Below are positions 33,722 to 45,612 of a DNA stretch of 64,000 nt, piece after piece. Under the pieces are notes generated by a model. It was not told the DNA's origin, made no database searches, and saw nothing but the letters and a program-made list of their open reading frames with translations. Each line of letters begins with the position of its first letter. Position 1 is the stretch's first letter. Source of the DNA: Psococerastis gibbosa (taxonomy: Eukaryota; Arthropoda; Insecta; Psocodea; Psocidae). The DNA is taken from the NCBI GenBank assembly GCA_963971405.1, contig OZ020487.1, positions 36,367,039 to 36,431,038 of the forward strand, in the 5' to 3' direction. The position numbers and the translations under genes are program-made.

Positions 33722-35553
33722 GCTTATTGACTGCTTTCAACACAAACCACCGGCCTATTCTGATCCTGATGAAACCCCCACTGGGCAAATTTTCTAAAAA
33801 AGGAGCACATATGATCAGGAAGAAAAGTTTGCCAGATTTCAGAGATGGATAAGCAAAATAACATGGTCCCACACATCTTTCCATTTGCTCTGAATATTCC
33901 CGCACCCATGCTGAGCTTATGACGATGCCGTTATTGCAGCCTATAGTTTTGGAAATAATCGGTAATCATGAAACCGATAACATGGGCTAGGATTCGGCGT
34001 GAATGAGAAGCTAAATGATGGTGGGCTCTGACCTAACTGATCCCGAATTTATTACAAGTCTGCGCCTCTATGGGAATCCTCAAGTTGCAGTTCCCGAGAT
34101 CTCAAGGGCCGTAGCCAGGGGTGAGCTGGGGATACTACATCCACACCGCTCTCCCCAAATTTTTGTAATAATTTGGGACTATCAGTGAAGGTATTGAGTG
34201 GTATAAGAGCTCTTCAAATCTGAATTTATTTTATCAAACGCCTAGATAACTTACGTCTCAGGAGCCTAATGTTGAACTTTTCAGTAAATTAATTATTGAC
34301 TTGTTGGTATTACTGGAATCTTTGCCTGCTAAAAAATACAAATGTTAGTTTGGTGCAATAAAATGAAAGAATATTATCGAAGATATTACAACCCATAATG
34401 TAGAAGTAGAAGAATTATTGAGATTTGAGAAGTTTTTTGTCTCACCTCTATAACTACAGTGTCAAGTGACAAATCGCCTTTTCCATACATGCTCCTCATA
34501 ATATATTGTTTACTCTTACAGGGGTTTTCCTCTCAATTACGTGAATACAATGGATTTAGGTTTACGGTTTTCACCTTGTTTACCAAAATATAGTAATGTA
34601 TATATTATATGTAATCTAAGAATTTCACAAAATTAACAATAGGCTAATATTACTTTAAGAGTTAAAGTTCACTTCAGTTGCGCACAGTTACATGGTTATA
34701 AACAGCTAAAGATTTAGCATTTTTAGTATTTCAGACTGCACTTCACAAGACAATTGACTGCTTGCTTGGAAATAAAATTGATCACACTAGTTTTTTGTGA
34801 CGTTGATATTTCTATTCAGAGGAGGCTGTCACGTCACTGGCACTGTTTTCTTTCTCGGAAAACCACAGAGTGTGACAAACAGAGCCGGCGAGATGAGCCT
34901 TCGAGATTAATGATCATTTACTGGGCGACAGGCCGTGAAAAAGACCAAGCCAATTGCTTGTTAGGGTAACATGCCACATGCGGAGATACAGGAATATCGC
35001 AACAAAATCGCTTCAAAACAACAATTTCTAACAGTTCATTCCAACCTTTTTCTTCTGTAAATAGCCTATGGTTTTTTTACAGTTACTGTTATTGTAGAGC
35101 TATTATGTTATATTATTATTTTATGCTTCTTTAGTATCTTTTTACTACGAGTATCTGAATTTATGTTTTCCTATTTAAATGTTAGTATAAAAAAAGTTTT
35201 GTGATCGTCAAAATTATCGATTACATGGGGGGCCCCCTTCAAAATTTTTTGACTTTATAATATTCTCCATTGAACTTTCCAGACGTGCGATATTTGACTA
35301 CATACTGCGGAATCGCAGCTCTTTTCGAAATAAAATCCTAGGTTTATTTGTGTTTCAAAGGCAGTAGCTACCTTTAAATGTACAAAAACAGCTTTCCAAC
35401 GTGTCTATGTGTTCATTACACTTTCTTATCAAACTCTTCATTATTATTCTCTAAAAACTATTTTACTTTCCCCCACTACTGTGTGAAAAATGACCCATTT
35501 CTCTGGCATAATCAGCAAACATAAGTATTTGCAAAAGCCGTTACTTAATGCAG
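33722..35553. other. No gene; hAT-like left end near 34108
   Basis: AAGGGCCGTAGCCAGGGG at about 34108-34125 resembles hAT ends in this window, but no right end was found. Otherwise AT-rich unique DNA. Confidence 0.35.
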
Positions 35554-35561
35554 ATAACTGG

Positions 35562-35722
35562 CATAGACGGATACTGGGGGTAGCTACCCCCCCCCCCCAA
35601 AATTTAGTAAAAATCTATTGTAAGTTGATTTATTACACTCTTATTTAATCGATACTGCATATGTTTCTTCTATTTTGAACGCCAACTACCCCCCACCCCA
35701 AAATGAGCCGGATCCGTCCCTG
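35562..35722. mobile_element. Short hAT-like element, family A, antisense
   Basis: The ends are CATAGACGGATACTGGGGG and GCCGGATCCGTCCCTG. Flanks ATAACTGG and ATGGCTGG (35554-35561, 35723-35730) match at 6 of 8. The interior is the reverse complement of the 4068 and 46210 copies. Confidence 0.78.
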
Positions 35723-35730
35723 ATGGCTGG

Positions 35731-36689
35731 AGTGCCGCCGTTCCAGCTTCGGCGCAGTTTGCGGATCCTTAAGTTGCGAAAAATGACACAGATTGGTAGC
35801 ACCATCAAATTTCATTGTTATCTACCAACTAGTCAACTCCATATCTCGCGTAGGCCCATACCACCGGAGCTTACATCATAGGCGATGACACAATTCTCTC
35901 ACCGATTTATAGACTAGAAAGCATTGACATACCAGATCTTCTTCGTCCATAAGCCAAACACTGGATTACTTCTTGGGTGGTGTTAGGCCTTATACGACCG
36001 TTCGTTAAGGCAAATAAGTGTCAAGATAGCACTGGATTTTTACTATAATGTCAAATGTCCCCCGTTGGGTCATCCCATTTGAAACTGGATCTCTTTCTGT
36101 TTTTCGCCATTACTTGTTCTCAGCTCATCTTCCTTCCAAGCTGAAGAATTACCTTGTCGATGTCGTAAATTCCGTTAGTCTGGCACCGAGACAACGGTCC
36201 ATGTCGTTTTGGGTTACATACGCTTTGGCATTATTTTGGGAGCAAGACCAGCTATTGTGTTCTGTCAGATACAAGGTATGCGTTTGCAGTTTTCGAATAT
36301 GGTCATATGGAGCAAGTTGTTGATTACAAATTTATAATACGGTAGATACTGTGTACCGTTTTTTTAATTTTGTAGGCTATAGCGTTAAGTACCGGTCCCG
36401 TAAATGTACACGATATTTATTAGGTAACTTAGTTGAAGTTGAAGACTACACATAAATGTTTTTCAACCAGTTTTGTTGAAATCATTTTGTTGTTGTATAT
36501 GTCGTCTGTCATGCAGTAGATATACCAGACGATTACTTTTTCAAATGGGAACTTTGTGAACATAGACCGTACTTGACGTATATTTTATTTTATTATTAAT
36601 TGTAAATTTTCCATGGCACAGCACAAGTTATACGAGAATAATACTGTATTTGCGATACAGTATATAATAGTAAAAATAACATTTGTATC
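35731..36689. other. No supportable gene
   Basis: A 91-codon forward frame (36048-36323) has no recognisable motif. Otherwise unique-looking. Confidence 0.3.
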
Positions 36690-36802
36690 AGAGGACGGCC
36701 CAGACTATAACAGCAGAAGCGAAAGTCTAAGACCTACGTATTGTAGGAGCAACTGCGGCCGAAGCACAGAACCGCAAGGAATATTAGAGAACCTGCATAC
36801 AT
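36690..36802 (+). pseudogene. LINE family F fragment
   Basis: Nucleotide match to 11890-12000: AGGAC.G.C..ACT, GCAGAAGC.AAAGTC, GACCT..G.ATTGTAGGAGCAAC, GC.GAAGCACA. It covers the basic linker and the acidic C-terminal helix of the reverse transcriptase. Out of frame and truncated. Confidence 0.7.
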
Positions 36803-37195
36803 ATACATTCTTCTTTCTTTCTTTTCCTTGTCCAGTATTCCCTGGACAAGGGGCATATATTACAAAAATACAATACATAATAATACCATCCCGCATCCCC
36901 AAGCTAGCGCTTATTTGGGACAAAAGGCTCATACAGTGCTGCTAAACAAGGCTTAATCATTTATTTTTGTTATTTATTTATAATGTTTATTTTATTTTTA
37001 TTTTGTTTTTACTTGGTTTTTTAATGTCAGTTTTTATTATTATTAACTCCCATTGACCAGCCATCTTTTTATACCCGCTTTTAACTCACCCATCTGTTTA
37101 AATTTTTTCATTTGTGGAGGAAGTTCATTAAATATCTTTGGTATAAGTAATGTTTAATCTCTCTCCGTATTTGTTATATGTTATAAACATAGTAA
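36803..37195. repeat. Repeat D-like segment
   Basis: CCTTGTCCAGTATTCCCTGG, then ACAAGGGGCATATATTA, resembles the start of repeat D (37559, 47039). Because it follows a LINE fragment it may be a LINE 3' region. The rest is AT-rich. Confidence 0.45.
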
Positions 37196-37242
37196 TAATA
37201 ATAATAATAATATTAATAATAATAATAATAATAATAATATTT
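37196..37242. repeat. (AAT)n microsatellite
   Basis: Imperfect AAT repeat, about 14 units, ending in a T run. Confidence 0.9.
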
Positions 37243-37558
37243 TTTTTTTTCCCCCAGCCGGTACCCCCAGCACTGGGAGCATTTAATAGAAATAATACAA
37301 TACAACATTAAAGAAAATAATCGTTTTTACCGGAATACTGCATGTAAGCCCCATAAGGGAGGCTTGTGGCAGGATTCGCCAGAAGACTACAAACAGTTAT
37401 TATAGGGAGTACGAACTACATTATTACAAGTGTAAATAAAATAATAATAATAATACAGTTATATAGTTAGTTAATGTTAAATAAGTTAAAGTTACCTTAC
37501 ATTATCCTGTATAAAATAAAATAAAAATAAATCAAAAGAATTAATAATAATAATAATT

Positions 37559-37853
37559 TCACTTCACTTTTTCACTTTTTTCCTTGACCGGTAACCCCGG
37601 ACAAGGTGCATATATTGAGAACAACAATTTGTTATTAATCAGCATTATCACGCTCAAGCTTCCGCTTATCGAGCGATCATAGTGCAGTGGCACTGCCAGA
37701 TATAAATATAATTAATAATAATTAATAAGAATAAACCATTGTATAGTACTCACTCCAGCTTTCTGCAATGAGTGAGATCCTTCTGAACTCTGAAGGATGT
37801 ATTTATATATATTTATTATTTATACTATTATATATTATTATATATTGATGTAA

Positions 37854-37860
<7 letters not shown>
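37559..37860 (+). repeat. Repeat D, copy 1
   Basis: Collinear with 47039-47600: CCTTGACC.GTAACCCCGG, ACAAGGTGCATATATTGAGA, ATTATCACGCTCAAGCTTCC, GAGATCCTTCTGAACTCTGA. A short intervening block (37243-37460, CCCCCAGCCGGTACCCCCAG) may be a related tail. It lacks the insertion present in copy 2. Probably a retroposon 3' part; no coding capacity. Confidence 0.7.

Positions 37861-37898
<38 letters not shown>
37857..37898. repeat. (AAT)n microsatellite
   Basis: About 14 AAT units, directly following repeat D as a tail. Confidence 0.9.
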
Positions 37899-37899
<1 letters not shown>

Positions 37900-38933
37900 T
37901 CTTTATTGAAAAAAAAATTAAGTCATAACTCAAACCCGGATACGTTAAGAATGGTCCGATTCAAATAAAATAGTATGGTTGAAATTGCACGTCAATATAG
38001 CTCAGCACTTGTATCTGGCTGAAACTTGACCTGGTTTTGAATTTAAGTTAGAGACAATTATTTTGCTAATGCCAAAAGCCACGAGGCGAAGAGATGGCCA
38101 TCAATACGCTAACTCACCGTTAACAACTATATGAATTTACCGTTAATGTTTCAATGAATGGATGAATCGTTTATTTCCCATCTCTACAAAAACAATAAAA
38201 ATATATTATAATATATTTTAAAATGTATATAATAATATGAATATAACATACAAAACAATTTGGGTATTTAGAAAGCAATAAATAAGCAGAAGGCTTGCAG
38301 ACCATTAGCTACTTGCCTAACAATTTTGATGGTAAAAATGTAGATATTCCAAGTGGAAGGGGGGGGGGGGCATCACTCGCCTACCATACCTAGGCCTAGG
38401 GCCGCTAAGATTTTAAACCCTATAAATAGTCATTGAATTTGGCGCATGCCGCAAACTTACAAGATTCAATTATTGTGTCCATATAAATTTCTGATACAAT
38501 CTGGCCTATCGGCTGACCTGTGATAGTATTCTGGCACGGTACCAGTTTTCTATCTCGTCAACGGTAGATATAATGAATATAATACGGTAATTCTCATACC
38601 TGCCCAGCTCGTAGTGGGATGACTCGTCTTCCTGAATGCTAATAGACCCAGTCTGTTCCGCAGCAAATCGCTATTGCGCTTATGCTGGTCACCTGCATAT
38701 TAACTAATTAATGGAGCATTTTGATTAGCTGGGTCTGTAATAGCTGTTTCATGAGATGTTTTAGTAGGCAGAGGCTTGAGATTGAGAAGCTCTGTGAGGG
38801 AGAGGGTTAGCTTGCAGATGCACAAATATTATAGATAATTTCCAATCAAGGTGGAGTACAAAAATGTATTTTATATAATTAAAGCGACTCCTTAATCCTT
38901 CAGTATATATGGTGACTATGCCAGGAATTAACC
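37899..38933. other. No gene; G run at 38359-38370; complex block at 38690-38770
   Basis: Mostly unique. 38690-38770 (TAACTAATTAATGGAGC, TTTTGATTAGCTGG) is a candidate homeodomain-site-rich non-coding element, weakly supported. The G run at 38359-38370 suggests an old transposon end. Confidence 0.3.
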
Positions 38934-39323
38934 TTAAAAGGACATGTTACGTAGAAAATGAGCACCCCAAAATTTGTTGTTTTTATTGACTTTTTATTTT
39001 ACTATTTAATTAACAAAGCAAGTCATTAAAGATAGAAGTTGTAGAAGACTACTTCATGAATCATAGAATGGGAAATATTAAATTTTTGGTACCTTAGTTC
39101 TCCCATAAATACCAGAACAGAGAGGATAGTACTAAAATTTCGAGTATTCTGGAAATTTTGGAAGAACTACAAAGCCGAAAAGTAAAAATACCCGATTATA
39201 TGATGCAAGAAGTAATCTTCTACAACTTACATGAGCCAAATTTTTAATAACTTGCTGAGTTAATTGAGTTAATGAAAAGTATTTAATTTTGGGGTGCCAT
39301 TTTTCTACGTGACATCCACTTAA
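38934..39323. mobile_element. Palindromic MITE, family P, best copy, TTAA-flanked
   Basis: A 390-bp element whose halves are imperfect inverted repeats of about 170 bp. The ends are TTAAAAGGACATGTTACGTA and TACGTGACATCCACTTAA, so TTAA occurs at each border (38934-38937, 39320-39323), as expected for piggyBac-type integration. No coding capacity. Confidence 0.8.
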
Positions 39324-39364
39324 GGAATTTTTGGTAGTTTTTGTATTTTAACATCGTCACTTTT

Positions 39365-39770
39365 CCGACTTCTAGCCAACAGCCATGAGCCATACTAAAT
39401 TGAGCCAACCGGATCCGAACCTGTTTAAAACTGCAGCAAACTTGGTAGTGTGCACAGAGTTGATAGGAGAACTTGGTGGAATAAGCAGGGGTGGGCACTG
39501 CGATATTTCTTTGGGGGGTCATCACCAGGGCTGCCAGAACCAGAACTTAATAAAATCCAGAATAAGATGTTATGTGTATTTTTTTCTATTTAATTCCAAT
39601 AAAATTTTGGAAGGGCATGACCCCTATGACTCCCCTTGTGCCCGCCCCTGGGGATAAGGCACCGCGCTGAGACCAGTAGTCACTGAATGTGCGTGTCGAG
39701 TCGTTGTCACCGTGTGTCTTTACTATATTCCCCATGTGGTTCGGAATCCACTGTAGTCAGTCAAACAACT
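39365..39770 (+). mobile_element. SINE-C, diverged copy, interrupted by a hAT element
   Basis: Related to SINE-C at 12688 and 49343: head CAACAGCCATGAGCCATACT, AACCTGTTTAAAACTGCAGC, AACTTGGTAGTGTGCACAG, and after the interruption ATGTGGTTCGGAATCCACTG. A hAT-like element (39486-39650) splits it. Older than the other two copies, judging by divergence. Confidence 0.7.
39486..39650. mobile_element. Short hAT-like element nested in SINE-C
   Basis: A 165-bp element with ends CAGGGGTGGGCACTGCG and TTGTGCCCGCCCCTG and target duplication GGAATAAG/GGGATAAG (39478-39485, 39651-39658, 7 of 8). No close family member in the window. Confidence 0.85.
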
Positions 39771-40990
39771 ATACCGACCCTTCTCCCTAAGGGTAGCACA
39801 AGTTAAGAAACAGACTCACTCCGACACTCCCCCCGCCAGGCTGACAGGGTTGCTTAATGCAGAAATGCTGAAAGTAGGTGTTGGAAAACAAAAAAAAACT
39901 TTTCCCACTCGAGGATACTATACCATACATATTTACATATATACACATGCATCACAAACAACAGAGTTTATGTTGTTTTAAATCAGTTCATTTAATTTTA
40001 ATTAAAATTTACCCATAAAACGGGCCTAACCCAACAGTACTATGTCGTTATGTAGACTTCAAATAATTAAACCATTTATTCATCTTGGAAATTTGGACCT
40101 TGGAGGCTGCTGCTCTGAAAAGGGAAGGCGTGCCCCCCTTGTTCTCGACTAATTTTGCGACGTAGATTCTTTCGGTTTCAAAGATTAATCCCTTGGACCT
40201 GGATTGGCCGCTAATTGCGACTCCTATCTTTAATTGAGCCCCATGATCAGTGCTGCCCACTGTCTGTTACCGGGGGCATTACAACTCCTCCATGTCGGCA
40301 CGGCACATGTTACATTACCTGACCTGACTTGCCACTTGCCAGTCAGAGCTCGTCAGCACACGTTCTCGAGGTGGCAGGTAGCCAAATACTTCTGAAATGA
40401 AGTTGCAAACTATTATTGCTAACTTTTCCTGAGTGCGACTTTTAATTTTTGAAACCAAATAAATTTTTGGTCGCTGCGTTGGTAAACTTGTCGACTCTGC
40501 GATGTCAACCCACACCGACTACATTAGTGACAGTGCACAAGCTGAGACATGCTTACCATTGGGATCGTAACAGGCGTTAGTAGCAAGTACGGGAACGAGT
40601 CGTGCAAAGAGTACTCATCTATAATCTGTATTAAGCTATTTACCATTTCCGAGTGTATTTATTTTGCAATTAAATTAAAATTACCAATCATGATTAATAT
40701 GAATGAGACATTATTTTGAACTGAATTGGCTTGTACTATTGTTGTATATGTATTCGTATTATTTGGCTAGTAGTTTATGTTAAATACTTACTTCACCATG
40801 TAATGGCATATTTTGTGTTACACATTGTAGTACACATGCTCGTTGGGGGCTTGAGACTGTCTTATTAAGCTAAGCCTCACCATTTGGCGCAAATTGCAGT
40901 CTTCAATACTGTGTCCCGTGAAAAAAATTTACATGAAATCAAATTTGAATCTGGGCTATAGCCTATTAACTTGTGTACTGATTGAATTTA
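39771..40990. other. No gene; two dispersed repeat pieces
   Basis: 40081-40133 matches 19905-19959 in inverse, and 40490-40572 matches the end of repeat F (about 945-1010). The 70-codon antisense frame over the first (40048-40260) is therefore probably transposon-derived. The remainder is unique. Confidence 0.4.
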
Positions 40991-40998
40991 GGTTCACC

Positions 40999-41186
40999 CA
41001 TGGCCGTGCCCAGGGGGTGGTCCAAGGGGTCAAGACCTCCCCCCCTCCCGAAATAATTATTTTTATACAGCCTAAACCTGTATTGTTTGAAGAATTGGAA
41101 TAAATTTATTTGAGTTTCAACACTGGATACGCACAATTTCTTTTACCCCCCCCCCCCCCGAAATCTAAAACCTGGGCACGGCCTTG
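40999..41186. mobile_element. Short hAT-like element, family H
   Basis: The ends are CATGGCCGTGCCCAGGGGG and CCTGGGCACGGCCTTG. Target duplication GGTTCACC/GGTTCAGC (40991-40998, 41187-41194, 7 of 8). C run inside the right end. The interior matches the reverse complement of 55780-55928. Confidence 0.87.
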
Positions 41187-41194
41187 GGTTCAGC

Positions 41195-43577
41195 AAAATG
41201 ACAATCAATTTAACCTTATGGACCATTTATATAAAAAAATAGGGTTCTCACGTAAGGAGCTTCCATGCTGGCGGTTCTGACAATACATTAGGTGGTACAC
41301 TTTATTACTAACCAACCGTCATATTCCAGCGAAACTATTTGCACTATTTCTGTCAGTTTTATAGTGCAACCTAAAATATTACCTCTATTAGAAGCGTAGG
41401 GCATACCTAACAATTTCCCTGACTTAATATCGCCTAAGACTAAAACACGGCACTCTTATGGGCTATAACAAGTGTAATGAAGCGTGGTTGAGTGCAACAA
41501 AAGGATGTTAAGCGTCGTTTACATTGTATAGTACCAAAGTCATAAAATTGCGAAATACTAAAATCATTCGTTTGATTTTAATAGATGTTACATACAGTTT
41601 ACCCATTCCTCTGTGCTATATACGATATATGCTCTCTAGGTGGTAAAAAAAACCACTGTTGGGGCGTCAATTATATAGGAAACTTAAGTTATGAAGATAC
41701 GCAAGTAGTGACTGCAGATGCATTAGTCTGTCAGATAAATTAACATTTATACTCGTCTGCGGTCTAGAAATAACCAAGAGCTATCAGTCTCAAGAAATAG
41801 AACGGTCTTAATAGATAGTTTGATTATATGGTAGTACCTACGTATCATTTCATTTCGTATTGTATTGTACTTAGATATGTTTATATATACACGGCAGCTT
41901 CTTATGCTGGATGCTAATTTTGAATCACATTGGTTTCAACTACAATATATTGCACTTTCCTTAGCTCTTTCTCATTAAATTTTATTTCTGTTTCTAGAGG
42001 GTTTAATTGATATGGTGAAAGGAGCGTTCCAATTTAGGTAGTGGCTTATCTGCAATGATATGAGAAGTCTTGGAACATTATTGCCTTTTGAGCTAGCTTC
42101 AATTTCTGTTAGCTTATAAATCTAGGCCACTAATACACAGTTACAAGTTACATGTATTAACTGAATGAGATACAGTAAGTCTGAGGTATCTATGCCAAAC
42201 CTATCGTAAAAGATAAAATGCGCGTATCTCTTAAATCTCGGTTCCATTGCATTACTTCAAAAGTATTGGTAAGGAATACTGCGGGCGACACAGGGTATTT
42301 ACAGACGGGCCGGATGGGTCATGGCCCAAAGCAGCAAATTTGAAAATTCGGCAAAAAGCAAAAAGAACTGAAATTTCACTGTATGCATGCTTGAAATGCT
42401 TTGTTATTTGAGAAGGCTTCCGAAATCCGAAGTTCACAGTTTTGCATTAACCTTAGTTCAACTTTGGGGGCCTACTTCCTTAACCTGCCCCCTTGGTACT
42501 GGCTATATGGTGATGAGGCCTCCGCCTGGCCCATTGTTATAGGCGGTATATTGGTAAATTCGCCTCTGGTGTGTAGCATGGAACGTCCCGTATAAAGAAT
42601 ACAAAATGTGGCAACTGACAAGTCGAATTCCTATATTGTACGTATAAACAAGCATGTACCTATATAAATTGGTAGATACAATAGTAACACGTATGAACTG
42701 CATGAAGCTTCCAATTCTCACAATTAGAAGAAATATTCCAAGAATTCCAAATCCGAGGCACACACAAAACTCACCTGAACAAATCGCCAAGAACAATATA
42801 AGAATTGAGCCTGAGCATAATTTATAATGAGAAAAAACAAGGTTTCGGATCGAACCTGAGATGGCTGGGTAAATATTAAGGTACCGTCATCACGTGTTCC
42901 CCGGTAATTCACACCATCGGACCTTATGCAGATCACAAGGCGGAAAGCGCACGTTCCCGGGGAAATAATCGTAAAAAGATGATTGATCAGATTTGGATAG
43001 CACGGCGGGGAACGGGATCTCTGGCTGTTAGCGAGCAAAGTGTGGATAATAAGGTAGAGTGCGCGGGAAATGCGGGAAAAGTGGGTAAGGGTTGACCTGC
43101 GGGACCTGACACGATGGACACTCTGTAGCTAGGTGTTTAACGAATCTTAGGGAAGGAGAAAATTGCCGATACCTTATTGTTATTACCGTACTCAATATCT
43201 GAAATTACGAGATCATGCACTGTATAAGCCTAGATGAAATCAGCATGGACCGCTCGTGTCTTAGTGATTTCTAGAGTTACGTTATATTGAACAACGTGTC
43301 CCGGGATTACACTAAAAGTCGCCAATTATGGTTGGGGCAGAAATGTTGCAGCATGTGTTGGGTGACAAAATTGAAGAAACAAAAAAAACTTGTAAACATT
43401 TGTTGGCGAAAATTTCTTCGGCCAGATTTGAGCAGGATGTCAACAGTGTATGTCTGTATGAGCTTGCTAAGCATGGAAAAGAGAGGATCGTGAACGCAAA
43501 CATGTTGCAACAAGAATAATAATAAATCGACTAATGGTAGCTTAGGCCTCCGGAATTATTGAGAATTTTAATTTTCC
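41195..43577. other. No supportable gene
   Basis: About 2.4 kb of unique-looking sequence. Overlapping 63-68 codon frames at 43287-43519 contain a lysine/leucine-rich segment (GDKIEETKKTCKHLLAK) that I cannot assign. No repeat boundaries were seen. Confidence 0.35.
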
Positions 43578-43676
43578 GCCATTCACGAGGGCTCCAAACG
43601 GACTCGCGCCAAGCCAAATGGCGCGTCCTGATCCATTTGGCTTGGCTCGAGTCCGTTTCGAGCCCTCGTGAATGGC
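43578..43676. repeat. Near-perfect hairpin, 44-bp arms with 11-nt loop
   Basis: Arms 43578-43621 and 43633-43676 are complementary with two mismatches; the loop is CGCGTCCTGAT. The arms contain CACGAGGGCTC and CCAAGCCAAATGG. It is GC-richer than its surroundings and has no second copy here. Candidates: a very short fold-back element, a replication-slippage palindrome, or a small-RNA hairpin precursor. The sequence alone cannot decide. Confidence 0.85.
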
Positions 43677-43806
43677 CAGCTTAACATTGCCTGCTATGTT
43701 AACAGTCAGGGGCCTCACAGTCGTCGAACAATTAGGGCGGAGCCCATGGTCCGGAGAAGGGGGTGACGTTTTGGGAGTGGGTGCTACTCCGATCGTTACG
43801 CTTAGT

Positions 43807-43839
43807 CATTGAATATATAACAGTGTTATATATTCAATG
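43807..43839. repeat. Perfect 33-nt palindrome
   Basis: CATTGAATATATAACA and its exact complement flank a single central G. Adjacent CTTAGTC direct repeats lie on either side (43801-43807 and 43841-43847). Could be a factor-binding site or a slippage product. Confidence 0.8.
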
Positions 43840-43914
43840 GCTTAGTCCTGAGAAGGACTCAATGGTTTCTGGACGATTAACTAATTGCTCTTGTATTCTA
43901 CTCCGAATTATTTA

Positions 43915-44062
43915 GCAAATCCGATCCCCTTGAGGATTCGAACTACCGTTCTACCGATCAAAATCCAAGCTCTCTGACAACTTGACGTTGCCCCTTCCTT
44001 TAATGACTATAAACGCAACAGGCTAACTATCCCTTTGGTAAATAATACCATTGCCATTAACC
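43915..44062 (-). mobile_element. Degenerate tRNA-derived SINE-like sequence, copy 1
   Basis: The minus strand has GGTAGTTCGAATCCTC, a good B-box-like sequence, downstream of a weak A box. CTAACTATCCCTTTGGTAAATA is shared with 44645-44830. Heavily diverged. Confidence 0.4.
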
Positions 44063-44644
44063 TTTACTAATGGATCGACTCGACTCGACGTCGTTTTCTC
44101 GGGTTATATGGTAATATTGGCAACGTCAGTCTCGTCATTTCCCGCGATAATTCGAAATCAATCAAAATTTGACTGTCAATTATTGGCACTTTGCAGTGAA
44201 AGGAGCAACAAAGCGAAACCTGGCTGGAACACATAGTTCAGAATCTCGGACATTTAATTTATAGAGCCCACTATCAATAGAATTGACAAACGATAATAGA
44301 TTTCTAGATCGGCCAGTTGCTACCTAAAACATCTGCAACATTCCTTTCTTGGCTTCTGCTCCTAAATTCGATATTTCACGTGGGTATCAAATATATACGT
44401 ATATGGGTCGCATTTTGACAAATTTCATCTATTATATAAAGTCATCGATTAAAATTGATCTGGTTACACATAAATGCACGATTCGAATAAAGTGCGCTAA
44501 TGAGTCTGTTAAGGAAGGAGTTAGTACAGACAATTTATACAGCTCAGTTGTTTTCTAAGACTAACTGCAATCATTTACACAGCTCAACCAACAGCCTATA
44601 AGGTGACGCGGTCCTATACTTATACTATGGGCTGAAATTAGAGA

Positions 44645-44830
44645 GTCAAGAAAAATATGGACTTGGTGGGATTTGGACCCTCCCTCGACCTATGCCAAAG
44701 TGTAAGTTTGACTTACATTCCTTGCTGAGTTCATAGTTCATCGAACAATTAGAGCCTCTAATAACTACAGGTATTAACACAGTAGACAATGTAAGTCCAA
44801 CTATCCCTTTGTTAAATATCTAGACTACAC
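44645..44830 (-). mobile_element. Degenerate SINE-like sequence, copy 2
   Basis: GGGTCCAAATCCCACC on the minus strand is B-box-like. CCAACTATCCCTTTGTTAAATA matches copy 1, and TCGAACAATTAG also occurs at 43724-43735. Assignment tentative. Confidence 0.35.
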
Positions 44831-45382
44831 CTTGTAGCTATTGATTCTTTAAAAACAGATGATTTCTCACATTCGAGGCATTCCATTTTCTGCTGGCCGT
44901 TGGACACAAAGAGAAGTATAGCAAGGCAGACAAATGGATCGCAGTGAGAGGTATTGATGGCCGCTGACAGACCAGACATAGCGGCTAATTGTGGGTTAGC
45001 GCGGCGTAATTAATAGATTGATCGGGCCCACATTTGGGCATGCGCTCCGAATCCAGGTGCCCTTTGGCCCCATTGTTCTGCATGGTCCAGCCAGTTGAAG
45101 GAAAGATTGTCGTAGGTGTGGCAATGTGAATCAGAAACGGCAAGGGCAATAGGCAGCCGTTTTTTTTTTAATATCTGCTGCAGACTTTGCTCCAGCGGGC
45201 GTGCCCCGGGCAAACCGAAGTGGAAACATCTAGCGGCTAATTCTTTCAACACCGAGAAAAGACCAAAAACTACCTTTAGCTGTGCACCGACTGTGGCGTC
45301 AGTTCGGCAGAATACTAGAAGTGTCTACCTTGGACACGAAAAAGTAAGTAAAGATAGGGGAAAATATGAATTACCCTGGGAA
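44831..45382. promoter_or_regulatory. GC-richer unique block, possible regulatory DNA
   Basis: Between about 44900 and 45170 the sequence is non-repetitive and CpG-containing (GCGCGGCGTAATTAATAGATTG, GGCATGCGCTCCG). No frame is convincing. A weak candidate only. Confidence 0.2.
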
Positions 45383-45612
45383 CATGTAGAGTAGTGGTAA
45401 AGATTCTGACTTTACCCCAAAAGGTTGCTAGTTTGAGTTCCACAATTGCTACATTTCCTGTCCACGCTTCGGGGAACATGTAAAGCAGGTAGTCCCTGGC
45501 CTTCCTAGTTAAGTGTAAGAGCTTCACTGCCCTTACTCCGCTAGCCACTAGGTTGACATAGGAATAGAGCAGAAGTCATTATTTATTTATAATTCATTTA
45601 TAATTATATAAA
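45383..45612 (+). mobile_element. SINE-A, full-length copy
   Basis: CATGTAGAGTAGTGGTAAAG head, GGTTGCTAGTTTGAGTTCC B-box region, CCACGCTTCGGGGAACATG body, a shortened central segment, and a TTATTTATTTATAATT tail. Confidence 0.85.
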
